Source of the DNA: Gemmatimonadota bacterium
GTDB lineage: Bacteria; Gemmatimonadota; Gemmatimonadetes; Longimicrobiales; Gaopeijiaceae
Reading direction: 5' to 3'
Assembly (NCBI GenBank): GCA_022340755.1
Contig: JAJDNI010000105.1
Coordinates: 1 to 61,105 of the forward strand
Length of the DNA stretch: 61,105 bases
In this document: positions 34,336-44,197 of the stretch, one piece after another
Numbering within the stretch: the first letter of the stretch is position 1
Layout: each line of letters begins with the position of its first letter
Translations under genes and position numbers: made by a program
Notes under the pieces: generated by a model
The model's database searches: none
Seen by the model: the letters and a program-made list of their open reading frames with translations, nothing else
What the model was told of the DNA's origin: nothing

Positions 34336-36875
34336 ATGGAGCTGCGCGAGCTGACACTCCCCGTGACGGGGATGACCTGCGCGAACTGCGCCGCCACCGT
34401 CGAGCGCACCCTCAAGAAGACCGAGGGCGTCTCGGAGGCGTCGGTGAACTACGCGTCGGAGCGCGCCACCGTCCGCTTCGACCCGACACAGGTGCGGGAG
34501 GACAAGCTCCTGGAGCGGGTCACCGGGGCGGGATACGGCATCGCCACGCAGCGCGTCGAGATCGCCGTGACGGGGATGACGTGCGCGAACTGCGCCGCCA
34601 CCATCGAGCGCACGCTTCAGATGCGCGTGCCCGGCGTAGTGTCGGCGGTGGTCAACTTCGCCACGGAGAAGGCGGTGGTGGAGATCGTGGCCGGTGCCGT
34701 GACCTGGCAGGAGCTCGCCGCGGCCATCGAGGGCGCGGGCTACGGTGTGGTGGAGGCGCCCCCGGACGAGATGGAGGACGCCGAGGCCGCGGCGCGCGCG
34801 GCGGAGATCCTCGACCAGACCCGGAAGTTCTGGACCGGCGTGGCCTTCGCCCTGCCGCTCTTCCTTCTCAGCATGGCCCGTGACTTCGGTGTCGTCGGTG
34901 CCTGGTCCCATGCGCCCTGGGTCAACTGGCTCATGTTCGCCCTCGCGACGCCGGTGCAGTTCTACGTCGGGTGGGACTACTACCGGGGCGGGTGGAAGTC
35001 CCTGCGGAACGGCTCCGCCAACATGGACGTCCTCGTCGCCATGGGTTCGTCGGTGGCGTACGTCTACTCGGTGGTGGTGGCGGTGGCCCTCACGCTGGGC
35101 ACCACCGGCGCCGGTGAGCACGTCTACTTCGAGACGTCGGCCCTCATCATCACGCTCATCAAGCTGGGCAAGCTCCTCGAGGTCCGCGCCAAGGGCAGGA
35201 CCAGCGCGGCCATCAAGGAGCTGATGGGTCTCAGGCCTCGAACGGCCCGGGTCGCGAGGGACGGTTCGGAGATCGACGTCCCGGTGGATCAAGTGGTGCC
35301 CGGTGACATCGTGCTGGTACGCCCGGGTGAGCGTCTCCCGGTGGATGGCGTGGTCGTCGAGGGACGCTCCGCGGTGGACGAGAGCATGCTTACCGGGGAG
35401 AGCATGCCGGTGGAGAAGGGGCCGGGCGACGAGGTGGTGGGCGCCACGGTCAACAAGGAAGGGGCGCTCCGCTTCCGGGCTACCAAGGTGGGAGCGGAGA
35501 CAGCCCTGGCGCAGATCATCCGCCTGGTTCAGGAGGCCCAGGGAAGCAAGGCGCCGATCCAGCGTCTGGCCGATCGGGTCGCGGCGGTGTTCGTACCGGC
35601 AGTCATCGGCATCGCCCTGGTCACCTTCGGGATCTGGTGGCTCGGGGTCGGCGCCGGCTTCACACCGGCCCTCATCCGACTCGTTGCGGTGCTGGTCATC
35701 GCTTGTCCGTGTGCCCTGGGCCTGGCGACGCCGACGGCCGTCATGGTCGGCACGGGGCAGGGAGCCCACCTGGGGATCCTCTTCCGCAGCTCGGCGGCAC
35801 TGGAGCGCTCCCACGAGCTGGACGTGGTGGTCCTGGACAAGACCGGCACCGTCACCCGGGGCGAGCCCGCGGTACGCGAGATGGTGGCGGCGGCGAGGGT
35901 CGCCATGGGTCAGCGCGGCGAGGCGGATGACCGGACGGGTGCCGGAGGTCTCGAGATGTCCGAAGACGCGGAGACGAGGATGCTGCGCCTGGCGGCCTCC
36001 GCCGAGCGCCGGAGCGAGCACCCACTTGCGTCGGCCGTAGTGGCGGAGGCGAAGCGACGCGGGCTGAGCCTGCTCGAGCCGTCGGACTTCAGCGCGGTCC
36101 CGGGCCGCGGTGTGACCGCGGGCGTGGACGGCAAGCAGGTCCTGGTGGGAACCCGGCGCCTGATGGAGGAGCGAAGCGTCGGCCTCAACGGGCTCGAAGA
36201 GGAGGCCCACCGATTGGAGACCGAGGCTCGCACGCCTCTCTGGGTCGCGGTGGACGGCGAAGCCATCGGCCTCGTTGCCGTGGCGGATGCGGTGAAGGCC
36301 GGATCCAGAGAGGCGGTGGCCCAGCTCAGGGAGCGGGGGCTCCGGGTGGTCATGCTCACCGGAGACAACCGCTCCACGGCCGAGAGCATCGCCCGGGAGG
36401 TGGGGATCACCGAGGTGCGCGCCGAAGTGCTCCCCGAGCAGAGGGCGCCGTGGTGCGCGAGCTGCAGGAGGAAGGCCGGAACCTGGTGGCCATGGTGGGG
36501 GACGGCATCAACGATGCGCCGGCCCTCGTCCAGGCCGACGTAGGGATCGCCATCGGCACCGGCACCGACGTGGCCATGGAGGCCGCGGACGTCACTCTCA
36601 TGCGAGGTGATCTGCGCTCGGTGCCCCAGGCGCTGGCCCTGAGCGGCGCGACCATGCGCACCATCCGCCAGAATCTGTTCTGGGCGTTCTTCTACAACGT
36701 CGTGCTGATCCCGGTGGCGGCGGGCGTCCTCTACCCGCTATCGTCGTTGCCCATGATGCTCCGCCAGCTCCACCCCATCCTGGCAGCCCTGGCCATGGCG
36801 TTCAGCTCGGTGACGGTGGTGGGGAACAGTCTCAGGCTCCGCGGTCCGGAAACCTTGCCGCCCCTCGAACCGTAG
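34336..36875 (+). pseudogene. copA: copA, Cu(I)-exporting P1B-type ATPase, with a one-base frameshift
   Basis: The gene encodes two N-terminal HMA domains ([12 protein letters not shown] at C15/C18 and [12 protein letters not shown] at C83/C86), membrane helices, TGES (GESMPVEKG), the CPC ion site [11 protein letters not shown], the phosphorylation loop DKTGT and the SEHPLAS motif. All of these are in one frame. Near 36441-36449 (GAGGGCGCC) the frame breaks: the first frame runs off to a stop at 36543, while the next frame continues with [11 protein letters not shown] and [22 protein letters not shown] to the normal C-terminus at 36875. One extra G (GGGCGGCCG) would restore EQRAAVVREL. As given, the hinge motif GDGIND is not joined to the ATPase, so the pump would be inactive unless the base is a sequencing error or there is frameshifting. 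It follows csoR and copZ as a copper-efflux operon. Confidence 0.88.
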
Positions 36876-36883
36876 ACACAAGT

Positions 36884-36946
36884 ATGATCACCATCCTCAA
36901 GCGCGTGCTGAAGCTCATCCTGAGCTGGATCCTCGACAAGATCTGA
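36884..36946 (+). CDS. Possible 20-residue amphipathic peptide after copA
   Basis: ATG 36884 to TGA 36946 encodes MITILKRVLKLILSWIL plus a short DKI end. It alternates hydrophobic residues with Lys/Arg, as an amphipathic membrane-active helix would. It begins eight bases after the copA stop, so it could be part of the copper operon. There is no visible ribosome-binding site and a short ORF of this size can arise by chance. No function is assigned. Confidence 0.3.
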   Translation: MITILKRVLKLILSWILDKI

Positions 36947-37023
36947 GTCGGGAGGTCGTGCGGCAGTCGCCGGCGGCGTGGCACCGCTGCTGTCCAACCC
37001 CGCGATCCGCCCCGTCCCTCGCG

Positions 37024-37776
37024 TCAGAGCGAGACACGCAGGACGACCGAGAACTTCTGGTCGTCCGGCTTCACTCCCTCCGGTGGCACCGAGTCGTGCA
37101 GGTACTCGTGGTTCACCACCAGTGACACGTTGCTCAGCAGCTTGCTGGTCACCGCCGTCGTGGCGTCGATGAGATAGTCTCCCATCAGGTCCACCTGGGG
37201 CTGGTAGAAGAACGTGTGATCGAAGGCGGCCCCGTCGCCGAAGCTATGCTCGAACTTGAAGCGCCCGCTCCAACGCACGAGACCCTTCGAGGGCTGAGCG
37301 TCGGTGTACCGCTCGAAGTCCCAGAGCGCCGCGAGGCTGACCGAAGCCTTGGTCTTGCTCTCTTCCGTCCTGAGAAAGGTGTAGTTGGCGCCCGCGCCGC
37401 CGTTGACCTTCTGCTTCAGCTTGCGGATGCGGTCGTACGATGTCAGTCCGTAGACGAACGGAGCGAAGGTCTGGTCCGGCTTGTAGTCGAACTTCAGGGT
37501 GAGCGAGCCGTCGTCGGCGATGGTCTTCGAGTCGTTCCGGCCGTGGCGTACGAGTGCCGCGGCCTCCAACTCGAAGGTGTTGGTCTGGAGACGCTTGACG
37601 CTGATGCCGCCGCGCAGGATGGAGAACGAGCTGTTTCCGGAGGCTCCGGTCATGCCGAACTCGAGCTGGGTGCGCCAGGACTTCTGGTTGGCTTGCTGGG
37701 CGGCGGCGGGATGGTGTGCTGAGAGGCACGCGATAGCGGCCAGGGCGCCCGCGACTTGGGCGGTGGCTCGTGTCAT
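37024..37776 (-). CDS. DUF481 outer-membrane protein
   Basis: A 250-residue protein with a signal peptide (cleavage near HPAAAQ) and a body of alternating beta strands: LEFGMTGASGNSS, NTFELEAAALVRHGRND and FFYQPQVDLMGDYLIDATTAV, ending in a strand with a C-terminal hydrophobic residue (VVLRVSL). This matches DUF481/YdiY-like beta-barrels of the outer membrane, whose function is unknown. ATG 37776 is preferred over an in-frame TTG two codons upstream; neither has a strong ribosome-binding site. It is convergent with the copper operon. Confidence 0.8.
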   Translation of the reverse strand: MTRATAQVAGALAAIACLSAHHPAAAQQANQKSWRTQLEFGMTGASGNSSFSILRGGISVKRLQTNTFELEAAALVRHGRNDSKTIADDGSLTLKFDYKPDQTFAPFVYGLTSYDRIRKLKQKVNGGAGANYTFLRTEESKTKASVSLAALWDFERYTDAQPSKGLVRWSGRFKFEHSFGDGAAFDHTFFYQPQVDLMGDYLIDATTAVTSKLLSNVSLVVNHEYLHDSVPPEGVKPDDQKFSVVLRVSL

Positions 37777-38102
37777 CTGCAATAGGTTGGGTGGTGAGGG
37801 GACGCGGAAGGAAACCCAAGGTCTAAACGTCGCTCCGATACTTCAAGGCGGGGGAGGCGCTCCGGGTGGAAGGGCTTCCGAGGTCGACGGAGCGGAAATC
37901 TCCGCCAGGGGCGACGTGGAGGCAGGGAGAGGTTAGTATACCCCTCCCAGGGACGATTCGCGTGCGAGTCGAGGCTGCGGTGCCCCCGATGCGGGCTGCC
38001 GCCTGTGCGCGTAGCTTTCCTGGTCCGGGACGCGGTTCCTCCCAGCCGCCCGTGAACGTCGATGGCGAGGGTCCCTCACCGAAGCGCCACAGGGGGCGTA
38101 CG
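37777..38102. other. Divergent 326-base intergenic region
   Basis: The spacer lies between the DUF481 gene (minus) and the DUF1232-like gene (plus). The main structure is an imperfect palindrome, GGGAGAGGTTAGTATACCCCTCCC at 37925-37948, with a TATACT (minus strand) or TAGTAT (plus) core that could be a -10. I found no matching -35 at proper distance. Otherwise nothing recognisable. Confidence 0.3.
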
Positions 38103-38669
38103 ATGTCCACCGAATACGAGCAGGAACGGCTCACAGGAGCGCCCTTTGGAATGACGAACCTTTCGGACATCCAGGCGGTCATCTCCAGCGCCAAGGCGCG
38201 CGGTGGCATGGACGCCCTCGAGCGCTTCATCAAGCGTCGGCTCCCGGAGGCCGAGGACGCGGAGGTGCACGAGGCCGCCGAGGTGGCGGTGGAGATCATC
38301 GACTCCATCCCGATCTTCCTGGCACGGGCGAGACAGGAGGCCGAGGAGAGGGGGCTCACTTCAGTGGTGACGCCTCTGCTGGACCACGCCGAGCGGTACT
38401 TCCTCCAGCCCATGGATCTCATTCCGGAAATGACTCAGGGGCTGGCTGGACTCCTGGATGACTCGTACCTGGTCATCCGCATGCTGGAGCATCTCGAGAA
38501 GGGCCCGGAGCCGTTCCTGGACTGGGATCTCGTCTATCCCGCGCAGTTCCTGCGGAAGCTCGTCGGGGAGGACATCGCCCGCACCCTGGACGCCATGGTG
38601 GTGGACGCCATGAAGCAGGTGTCGGCGCACCTGAACGAGCTCTGGAGCCGGATGTCTCATCCGGCCTGA
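38103..38669 (+). CDS. DUF1232/YkvA-like small protein
   Basis: A 188-residue soluble protein, mostly helical. Residues 99-120, YFLQPMDLIPEMTQGLAGLLDD, resemble the DUF1232 (YkvA) signature YxxxPxDLIPDxxPxLGxLDD, here with weaker match, followed by YLVIRMLEHL. The N-terminal 95 residues have no recognised motif. The function of the family is unknown. ATG 38103 has AGGGGGCG upstream. It ends 21 bases before a convergent hypothetical gene. Confidence 0.6.
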   Translation: MSTEYEQERLTGAPFGMTNLSDIQAVISSAKARGGMDALERFIKRRLPEAEDAEVHEAAEVAVEIIDSIPIFLARARQEAEERGLTSVVTPLLDHAERYFLQPMDLIPEMTQGLAGLLDDSYLVIRMLEHLEKGPEPFLDWDLVYPAQFLRKLVGEDIARTLDAMVVDAMKQVSAHLNELWSRMSHPA

Positions 38670-38690
38670 GCCTCGGGGGGAGCGGGGCCG

Positions 38691-39251
38691 TCAGCTCCTT
38701 CGGCCTGGACCGACGGCCGGCACGTCGCGACGGGACACCAGCACCGTGAGCGACTCGAGACGGTCGGCGGCGGACTTGACCCAGCCCATCCACCGACCTC
38801 TTCGGAGGAGGAACTTCGAGACGTAGACCCGGATCTCCGTCATGCCACCGGCGGACGTCACGGCGAATCGGAGTCCCTTGCGGTCGCGCCACGTGATCTG
38901 GTGCTCTTCGAGCTTCACGTGCGCGGGACCCTCACGGTAGGGCTGGAAGAGCCGGACCACCCTCATGAGCTCGTCCGAGCTGATCTCCACCGGAATCTCC
39001 CTCATGGTCGACAGATGGGCGATGAGAACCCCCCACTTCTGAACCGGCTGGGAACGTCCTCCCGAGAGCTGCGACTCCTGGGCCTCCGCGATGGCGCGTT
39101 CCACGGCCTGGCGTCCGAAGCCGGCCTCGCCGGCGATGGAACGCAGCTCGTCGAGGGTGAGCGCGCGCGCGTCCTCGGACCCCTCGATCTCGGCGGCACG
39201 GCGGAGGATCCGGTCCGCGTCGAGCTTCGAGAAGAGGGGAGGCTCGATCAT
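38691..39251 (-). CDS. Hypothetical protein coupled to the M14 peptidase gene
   Basis: A 186-residue soluble protein without a signal peptide. The N-terminal FSKLDADRILRRAAEIEGSED followed by LTLDELRSIAGEAGFGRQAVERAI resembles a short helical module seen in many hypothetical proteins of Gemmatimonadota-type genomes. The rest is predicted beta-strands with a basic C-terminal end, with no catalytic motif that I recognise. ATG 39251 overlaps the TGA of the M14 gene (ATGA, 39248-39251), so translation is likely coupled. No function is assigned. Confidence 0.65.
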   Translation of the reverse strand: MIEPPLFSKLDADRILRRAAEIEGSEDARALTLDELRSIAGEAGFGRQAVERAIAEAQESQLSGGRSQPVQKWGVLIAHLSTMREIPVEISSDELMRVVRLFQPYREGPAHVKLEEHQITWRDRKGLRFAVTSAGGMTEIRVYVSKFLLRRGRWMGWVKSAADRLESLTVLVSRRDVPAVGPGRRS

Positions 39252-41977
39252 CTTCCGTTCCGCCCGCGGGGCGCGGGGGTCGTGTCTGCTTCTGCCTTCT
39301 TCGGCGCCGTCCAGAATCCGGCCGTTCCCTTCGCCTGGGCTACGCGGCCGTGGAAGAGCAGGGCGTTGAACAGCACCCGGAACGTGCCGAACGGCTGTCC
39401 GCGCCACTGAGGTCGGAAGCCGATGAGGACGACGTGCCCGGCGCCGAGGTCGGCGACGACCTCCGCGCCCCATCCCTGCAGGTGCTCTTCACCCAGCAGA
39501 TACCCGGACATGAGGGGCGAGCCGTCCGCCGGATACGCCGACACCACGGTTCCCTCGAACCCGTCCTCGGGCGCGAACACCGGGCTGGAGTCGAAGAACA
39601 CGTTGGCCATCTCCGGCATGCCGGCCATGAGCGGGTGGCCCGAATCGGTGCGCACCTGCAGGATCGAGCCGCTGGCGAAGAAGTCCTGACGCCGCACGCC
39701 CGCGACCGCGTTCTTCACGGGCAGGTGCAGCTGCGCGATGCACAGCTCACTGGACTCGTTCATGCACACCAGCGTGCCTCCGGCGCGTACGAACGCCTCG
39801 AGCGCGCGGATGCCGGGCTCTCCCAGACCTCCGGCGTACCGCGGCGGCACCGTGCCCTCGGCGTAGCCGTTCATGAGGGATCTGGATCGCGCCGCCGGGA
39901 TCACGATCACGTCGTAGCGATCGCTCAGGTCGCCCGCCTGCACGTCGGCGTTGTAGAGGCTCTCGAAACGGAACCCGTAGCGCTCCAACAGCCAGCGAGA
40001 CCAGCCTTCGTCCATGCTGGCGGTCCAGGGGCGGTACAGACCTACGCGGGGTCTCGGCACGTCCGTGCCGGTGGCGTGTCCGCGACTCGCTTGGAGGGCC
40101 AGGTCCCGCGCCAGGCGATCGGCGGTGGCGCCGGACAGGCCGGTGACCACGTAGCGCCCGCCCCGATCGGAGGTGTAGCGAACGTGGGCGCCGGCGTCCC
40201 ACGCCTCGTTCATGGCCTTGAACGAGTTGTTCTGGGCGGGGTCCAGCCAAAGGGCGTCTCCGGACCCCGTGATCCTCCCCGCCGGCGGTCGGATGCCCGC
40301 GGCCTCGGGATTGTCGTCGAAGCCCACGCCCGGCGCCTCGTCGAAGGGCGACGCGTCCGCGACGTCCGCGTCCCACGCCACGGCCTTGCCCTCGACCGGC
40401 TTCATTGCCGCCCGAACGTCCTGGGACAGGGGTTGGGTAGCCTCGATGACACGCACCCCCATCTGATACGGGAGCGTCCAGCCCGAAGCGTCGTACGGCT
40501 GCTCCGGGGGGCCCTCGGCATACTGCCTTAGATCCGGATAGTGCTGCACCTCCAGAACCTCTCGGGCCAGCTCACCAAAGGGCTGGTTCATGGGGACCAC
40601 CCAGGTGCCCACCGGATAGGTCAGGCCTTCCTGGGTCACCTGCTTGTCGAGCTGCGTCACGTGGACGCCGTTGTACGCCAGACGGCGGAGAAGCTCCACG
40701 GGCGCTACCGGGTCACGTTGGTCCTGCGGGATGAACCACGCGTACGGCGCACCCGACGTGTAGCGGGCGACGACGTCGCGGCCGGACTGATACCGGTTGT
40801 AGAGCACGTCCTCGCGATACTTGGCTGCGTAGTCCAGGACGGCGATGGAAGCCACCTCCATGTACCGCACCGCATCGGCGATACGCCACCATCCGCCGGG
40901 CCACGGGCTCGAGTAGAGCGACTGCGGCCGCAGATCACGGTAGTCCTGCGGGAAGTCGGAGACGGTATAGAAGTGCGGTGTCGCGTAGCGATACAGCGCC
41001 GTTTCCGTCCAGAACGAGACCTGGTTCTGGAGCATCGGCATGTAGTCGATGTAGCCCGGATACCACGCGTCGAAGCCCGTGCCCATGTGCGTCGCCCCGG
41101 GGAGCCCCTCGGAATCGAGGAGCTGCGCCATGGCCATGCCGAGGGTGTTCACCTCCCGGGACATGAGCGGCGGCACGTCCGCGGCAATGGGCTCGGCGAA
41201 TGGGGGCAGCCAGATGCGCGTAGGGAAGGGCGCGGTCTGATGGTGCACGTGGATGATGTCGGGCTCCCAGTGGCGCCATGTCCGCTCGACCTGCCGCGAC
41301 TCGATCATGTTGAGCATGTAGGCGTCGCGGTTGTTGTCGTGGCCCACGTACTTCTGCCAGAGCCGGGGTAGGGGAGAGACCTCATACGGCGTGCCCAGAT
41401 TGCTCATGTACCAGTCGGCCACCATGGTCTCGCCGTCGGGGTTCAGTGAGGGCCAGATCACCACGATGACGTTGTCGAGGATGTTGTCGATGCGGCTGTC
41501 CTTGCCCGGGTTCGCTGCCAGGTCGTAGGCCAGCTTGATGGTCATCTCGGAGCCGGCGACCTCGGTGGCGTGCAAGCCCCCGTTGATGTCCACGATGACC
41601 TTGCTGTCGCGCGCCAGGGCGTGGGCCTGCTCGTCGGTAAGGCTCTGCGGATCCGCCAGACGCTCGTGGATCTCGCGGTAGTGCTCGACGTTCTTCAGGT
41701 TCTCCGGAGACGAGATGAGGGCGATGTACCAGTCCCGCCCCTCCGAGGTGCGTCCGGTCTTCACGAGCTGCACCCGATCCGACGCGGCCGCCAACGCCTG
41801 GAAGTACGCGACCGACTGCTCGTACGTGGCCAGGTGGAAGTCGGCGCCGGGAGCGAATCCCAGCACGGACTCGGGCGTCGGGACAGCCTGCGCCGAGAGC
41901 GGGTGCGGGACCGCCGCCACGGTGGCAGTGAGGGCGCTGAGCAGAACGGAAAGGACGAAGCGGACGGGCGAGCGCAC
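39248..41977 (-). CDS. Secreted M14-family zinc carboxypeptidase with amidotransferase-like C-terminal domain
   Basis: A 909-residue protein with a signal peptide (cleavage after HPLSAQA). The M14 domain follows: GRTSEGRDWYIALIS, GGLHATEVAG (HxxE, H136 and E139), NPDGE, and IHVHHQT with the third zinc-ligand His. Residues beyond about 600 (PRVGLYRPWTASMDEGWSRWLLERYGF, YDVIVIPAARS and FVRAGGTLVCMNESS) resemble a class-I glutamine-amidotransferase-like fold without an obvious catalytic Cys. This two-domain layout is known for large secreted M14 proteins of unclear substrate. GTG 41977 has GAGGAGG six bases upstream. It probably degrades peptides or cell-wall fragments outside the cell. Confidence 0.87.
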   Translation of the reverse strand: MRSPVRFVLSVLLSALTATVAAVPHPLSAQAVPTPESVLGFAPGADFHLATYEQSVAYFQALAAASDRVQLVKTGRTSEGRDWYIALISSPENLKNVEHYREIHERLADPQSLTDEQAHALARDSKVIVDINGGLHATEVAGSEMTIKLAYDLAANPGKDSRIDNILDNVIVVIWPSLNPDGETMVADWYMSNLGTPYEVSPLPRLWQKYVGHDNNRDAYMLNMIESRQVERTWRHWEPDIIHVHHQTAPFPTRIWLPPFAEPIAADVPPLMSREVNTLGMAMAQLLDSEGLPGATHMGTGFDAWYPGYIDYMPMLQNQVSFWTETALYRYATPHFYTVSDFPQDYRDLRPQSLYSSPWPGGWWRIADAVRYMEVASIAVLDYAAKYREDVLYNRYQSGRDVVARYTSGAPYAWFIPQDQRDPVAPVELLRRLAYNGVHVTQLDKQVTQEGLTYPVGTWVVPMNQPFGELAREVLEVQHYPDLRQYAEGPPEQPYDASGWTLPYQMGVRVIEATQPLSQDVRAAMKPVEGKAVAWDADVADASPFDEAPGVGFDDNPEAAGIRPPAGRITGSGDALWLDPAQNNSFKAMNEAWDAGAHVRYTSDRGGRYVVTGLSGATADRLARDLALQASRGHATGTDVPRPRVGLYRPWTASMDEGWSRWLLERYGFRFESLYNADVQAGDLSDRYDVIVIPAARSRSLMNGYAEGTVPPRYAGGLGEPGIRALEAFVRAGGTLVCMNESSELCIAQLHLPVKNAVAGVRRQDFFASGSILQVRTDSGHPLMAGMPEMANVFFDSSPVFAPEDGFEGTVVSAYPADGSPLMSGYLLGEEHLQGWGAEVVADLGAGHVVLIGFRPQWRGQPFGTFRVLFNALLFHGRVAQAKGTAGFWTAPKKAEADTTPAPRGRNGR

Positions 41978-42092
41978 GGCGCGCCTCCTCGGATAATTCC
42001 GGAGTGGAACGGACGCGCCGAATATGGCCGGGTGGCGTGGAGGTGCGCCACCGGGGGAGGGGGAGTGAGGAGAGCGGCCCCGCCCGGTTGCG

Positions 42093-43229
42093 CTAGATCG
42101 TCCCCACCGCCCGCATCTCCCTCAGAGCGTCGGCCCATCGACCCATCTCCTCGGGAAGGCCGAAGGAGACGCGATTCCACTCCGTCATGGGCGGGAAGGG
42201 GCGCCCCACCTGGATGCCCTTGTCGCGCATGGCACGGATGTAGGCCTGCAGGTCACCGTTGATGCGGTGCATGATGAAGTTGGTATGGGTCGGGATGTAC
42301 TCGAGCCCCAGGTCGTCGAGCGTCGATGTGGCGATCTGCTTGGCGTTCGCGTTCACGTCGACGCTCCGATCCACGAGTCCGTCGTCGGCCATGGACGCGG
42401 TGCCCGCCGCGCACGCCAGCACGTTGGTGTTGTTCGCCGAGATGAAGGCCGTGAGGCGCTTCGCGGTGTCGGGGTGAGCGATGCCGTAACCGAGGCGCAT
42501 GCCCGCCATGGCGAAGATCTTCGAGAACGTGCGCACGACGACGACGTTGGGCTTGCTCTCGATCCACTTGAGGGCGGTCCAGTAGGACGGATCGCCCGCG
42601 TATTCGAAGTAGGCCTCGTCCACGAGGAAGAGCGTCTCCTCCGGTGCGTCGGCGATCCAGGAATCCACGTCGCTGGACGACGTGATGGTGCCGGTGGGGT
42701 TGTTGGGGTTGCAGATGTACACCACCGACGGCCCGCTTCCCGCGGCCGCGCGCATCCGCTCCAGGTCGTGGCCGTACCCGCTTTCCACGAGAGGAATCGC
42801 CTTCAGCTCATAGGAGAATGGCCTCTGGTATCGGGGCACGTCCTCGAAGGTGGGCTCGGCGATGACCATGGGGATGCCCGGCTTCTGATACGCCTGCACC
42901 GCCATCTGGAGGACTTCGGTGGAGCCGGCCCCCATGACGAGGTTCTCGGTCTTCACCCCCAGACGCTTCGCCAGGGCGTCCACGAGCGGTCTCCTCCACG
43001 CGCTGGGATATCGGTTCGCGTCCACGATGGCATCCACCACGGCCTGGCGCGCCGAAGGCGACAGGCCGAGGGGGTTCTCGTTGGAGGAGAGCCGCACGGT
43101 GCCGTCGGGAAGGGTCTTGCCGACGCGCCAGAAGGACGCCCGGTCGAGGACCCCGGCCAGGTGCCCGGTGCCCGTGATTCCCGCGAGGGTTGCGGCCATT
43201 CCGGCGGTGACGAAGCCACGGCGATCCAT
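42093..43229 (-). CDS. Tat-exported HisC-like PLP aminotransferase
   Basis: A 378-residue class-I/II aminotransferase of the histidinol-phosphate aminotransferase group: RLSSNENPLG (47-56), GAGSTEVLQ, YICNPNNPTG (171-180), VDEAYFEY (203-210) and the PLP lysine K237 in RTFSKIFAMAGMRLGYG. Unusually, it begins MDRRGFVTAGMAATLAGITG, a twin-arginine signal (RRxF) with a hydrophobic core, so it should be exported folded with its cofactor. It is not among other his genes, so the substrate may not be histidinol phosphate. ATG 43229 has AGGGGGAA upstream. Aromatic or acidic amino acids are possible alternative substrates. Confidence 0.85.
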   Translation of the reverse strand: MDRRGFVTAGMAATLAGITGTGHLAGVLDRASFWRVGKTLPDGTVRLSSNENPLGLSPSARQAVVDAIVDANRYPSAWRRPLVDALAKRLGVKTENLVMGAGSTEVLQMAVQAYQKPGIPMVIAEPTFEDVPRYQRPFSYELKAIPLVESGYGHDLERMRAAAGSGPSVVYICNPNNPTGTITSSSDVDSWIADAPEETLFLVDEAYFEYAGDPSYWTALKWIESKPNVVVVRTFSKIFAMAGMRLGYGIAHPDTAKRLTAFISANNTNVLACAAGTASMADDGLVDRSVDVNANAKQIATSTLDDLGLEYIPTHTNFIMHRINGDLQAYIRAMRDKGIQVGRPFPPMTEWNRVSFGLPEEMGRWADALREMRAVGTI

Positions 43230-43447
43230 GGAATTCCCCCTGATCTGACGGTCCTTGCGGCCGGCGAGGTCTCCCCGGTCGAACCGAGTGGCCCCGTGCT
43301 CGCTGCAATGTGCGCCCGGCGGGCTCGATATCGAAAGGGGCACGTACACGGGCTCGTCGGGCACCTCGACCAGGGGGCAGGGGGAGGCCATGCCTCGCCT
43401 TCCTCGATGCGGAGGACTCCGTGCGGCGGGCCACGGCATCAGATACA

Positions 43448-44170
43448 ATGACCACCATGGATCGGACCTTCCTCATCGTGCTCTTGTCGGTCTTCGCCGT
43501 CGCCGGCGGGATGTGGGATCTCTTCAAGCGGAACGGGCGGGACCTCCTTGGCTCGTTTCTGCTTCTGGGCCTCGGTATGGTGGCCGGCGTGGGGTTGGAG
43601 TCGCTCTTCGGAGGGGGCTTCCTGGTGGGGACAATCGCCGGCTTTGCGGTGGGGATGCCGCGCCTCGTGCGTGCCGAGAAGAGGAGGAAGGACGCCATGG
43701 CGTCGATGCTACTCGAGGCTCCGGACACTGCGTCCGCGCTCCTGGTCGTCCACGATCGGCTGGACGAGTTGGAGCGCTGCAGCCCCCAGGGGAGGCTCGG
43801 CCGGACGGCGTGGTTCGTGGGACTGACCCTGATGGCCCTCGTCGGCTTCGGCGAGCTGGCGATCGGGTTGTCGTATCACGTATGGCAATTCCTCCTTGCC
43901 GGCTCGTGCCTGCTCTTCCTGCCGGTGAGCCAGATCGGGCGGACGATGGTGGAGGCGGAGGAGAGCCACGTGCTACGCGGAGTCCTGCGACGGCTTCACG
44001 CGGGCGGTGTGGACGCAGCGGACGCATTGGCACGTGGTGGGTCGGAGGGAGCCGAGCCGATGCGCGCCGGCGACGCACGCCAGCGCGTCAGACCGGAGGG
44101 AGCGCCGGTCAGCTCTGCGACGAACAACCCCCCGGCGGCGGACCCGCCGGACCCCATGCAGCCGGCGTGA
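43448..44170 (+). CDS. Hypothetical membrane protein
   Basis: A 240-residue protein with two hydrophobic hairpins: residues about 6-65 (FLIVLLSVFAVAGG, SFLLLGLGMVAGVG and FLVGTIAGFAVGM) and about 122-160. Each is followed by a charged cytoplasmic-looking segment, and the C-terminal tail is Ala/Pro-rich. No family is recognised. Starts at ATG 43448 or 43457 are equally plausible; neither has a strong ribosome-binding site. It is convergent with ychF. Confidence 0.55.
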   Translation: MTTMDRTFLIVLLSVFAVAGGMWDLFKRNGRDLLGSFLLLGLGMVAGVGLESLFGGGFLVGTIAGFAVGMPRLVRAEKRRKDAMASMLLEAPDTASALLVVHDRLDELERCSPQGRLGRTAWFVGLTLMALVGFGELAIGLSYHVWQFLLAGSCLLFLPVSQIGRTMVEAEESHVLRGVLRRLHAGGVDAADALARGGSEGAEPMRAGDARQRVRPEGAPVSSATNNPPAADPPDPMQPA

Positions 44171-44197
44171 CCTCGTCCGATCTGCGGGAGCCCTTCG

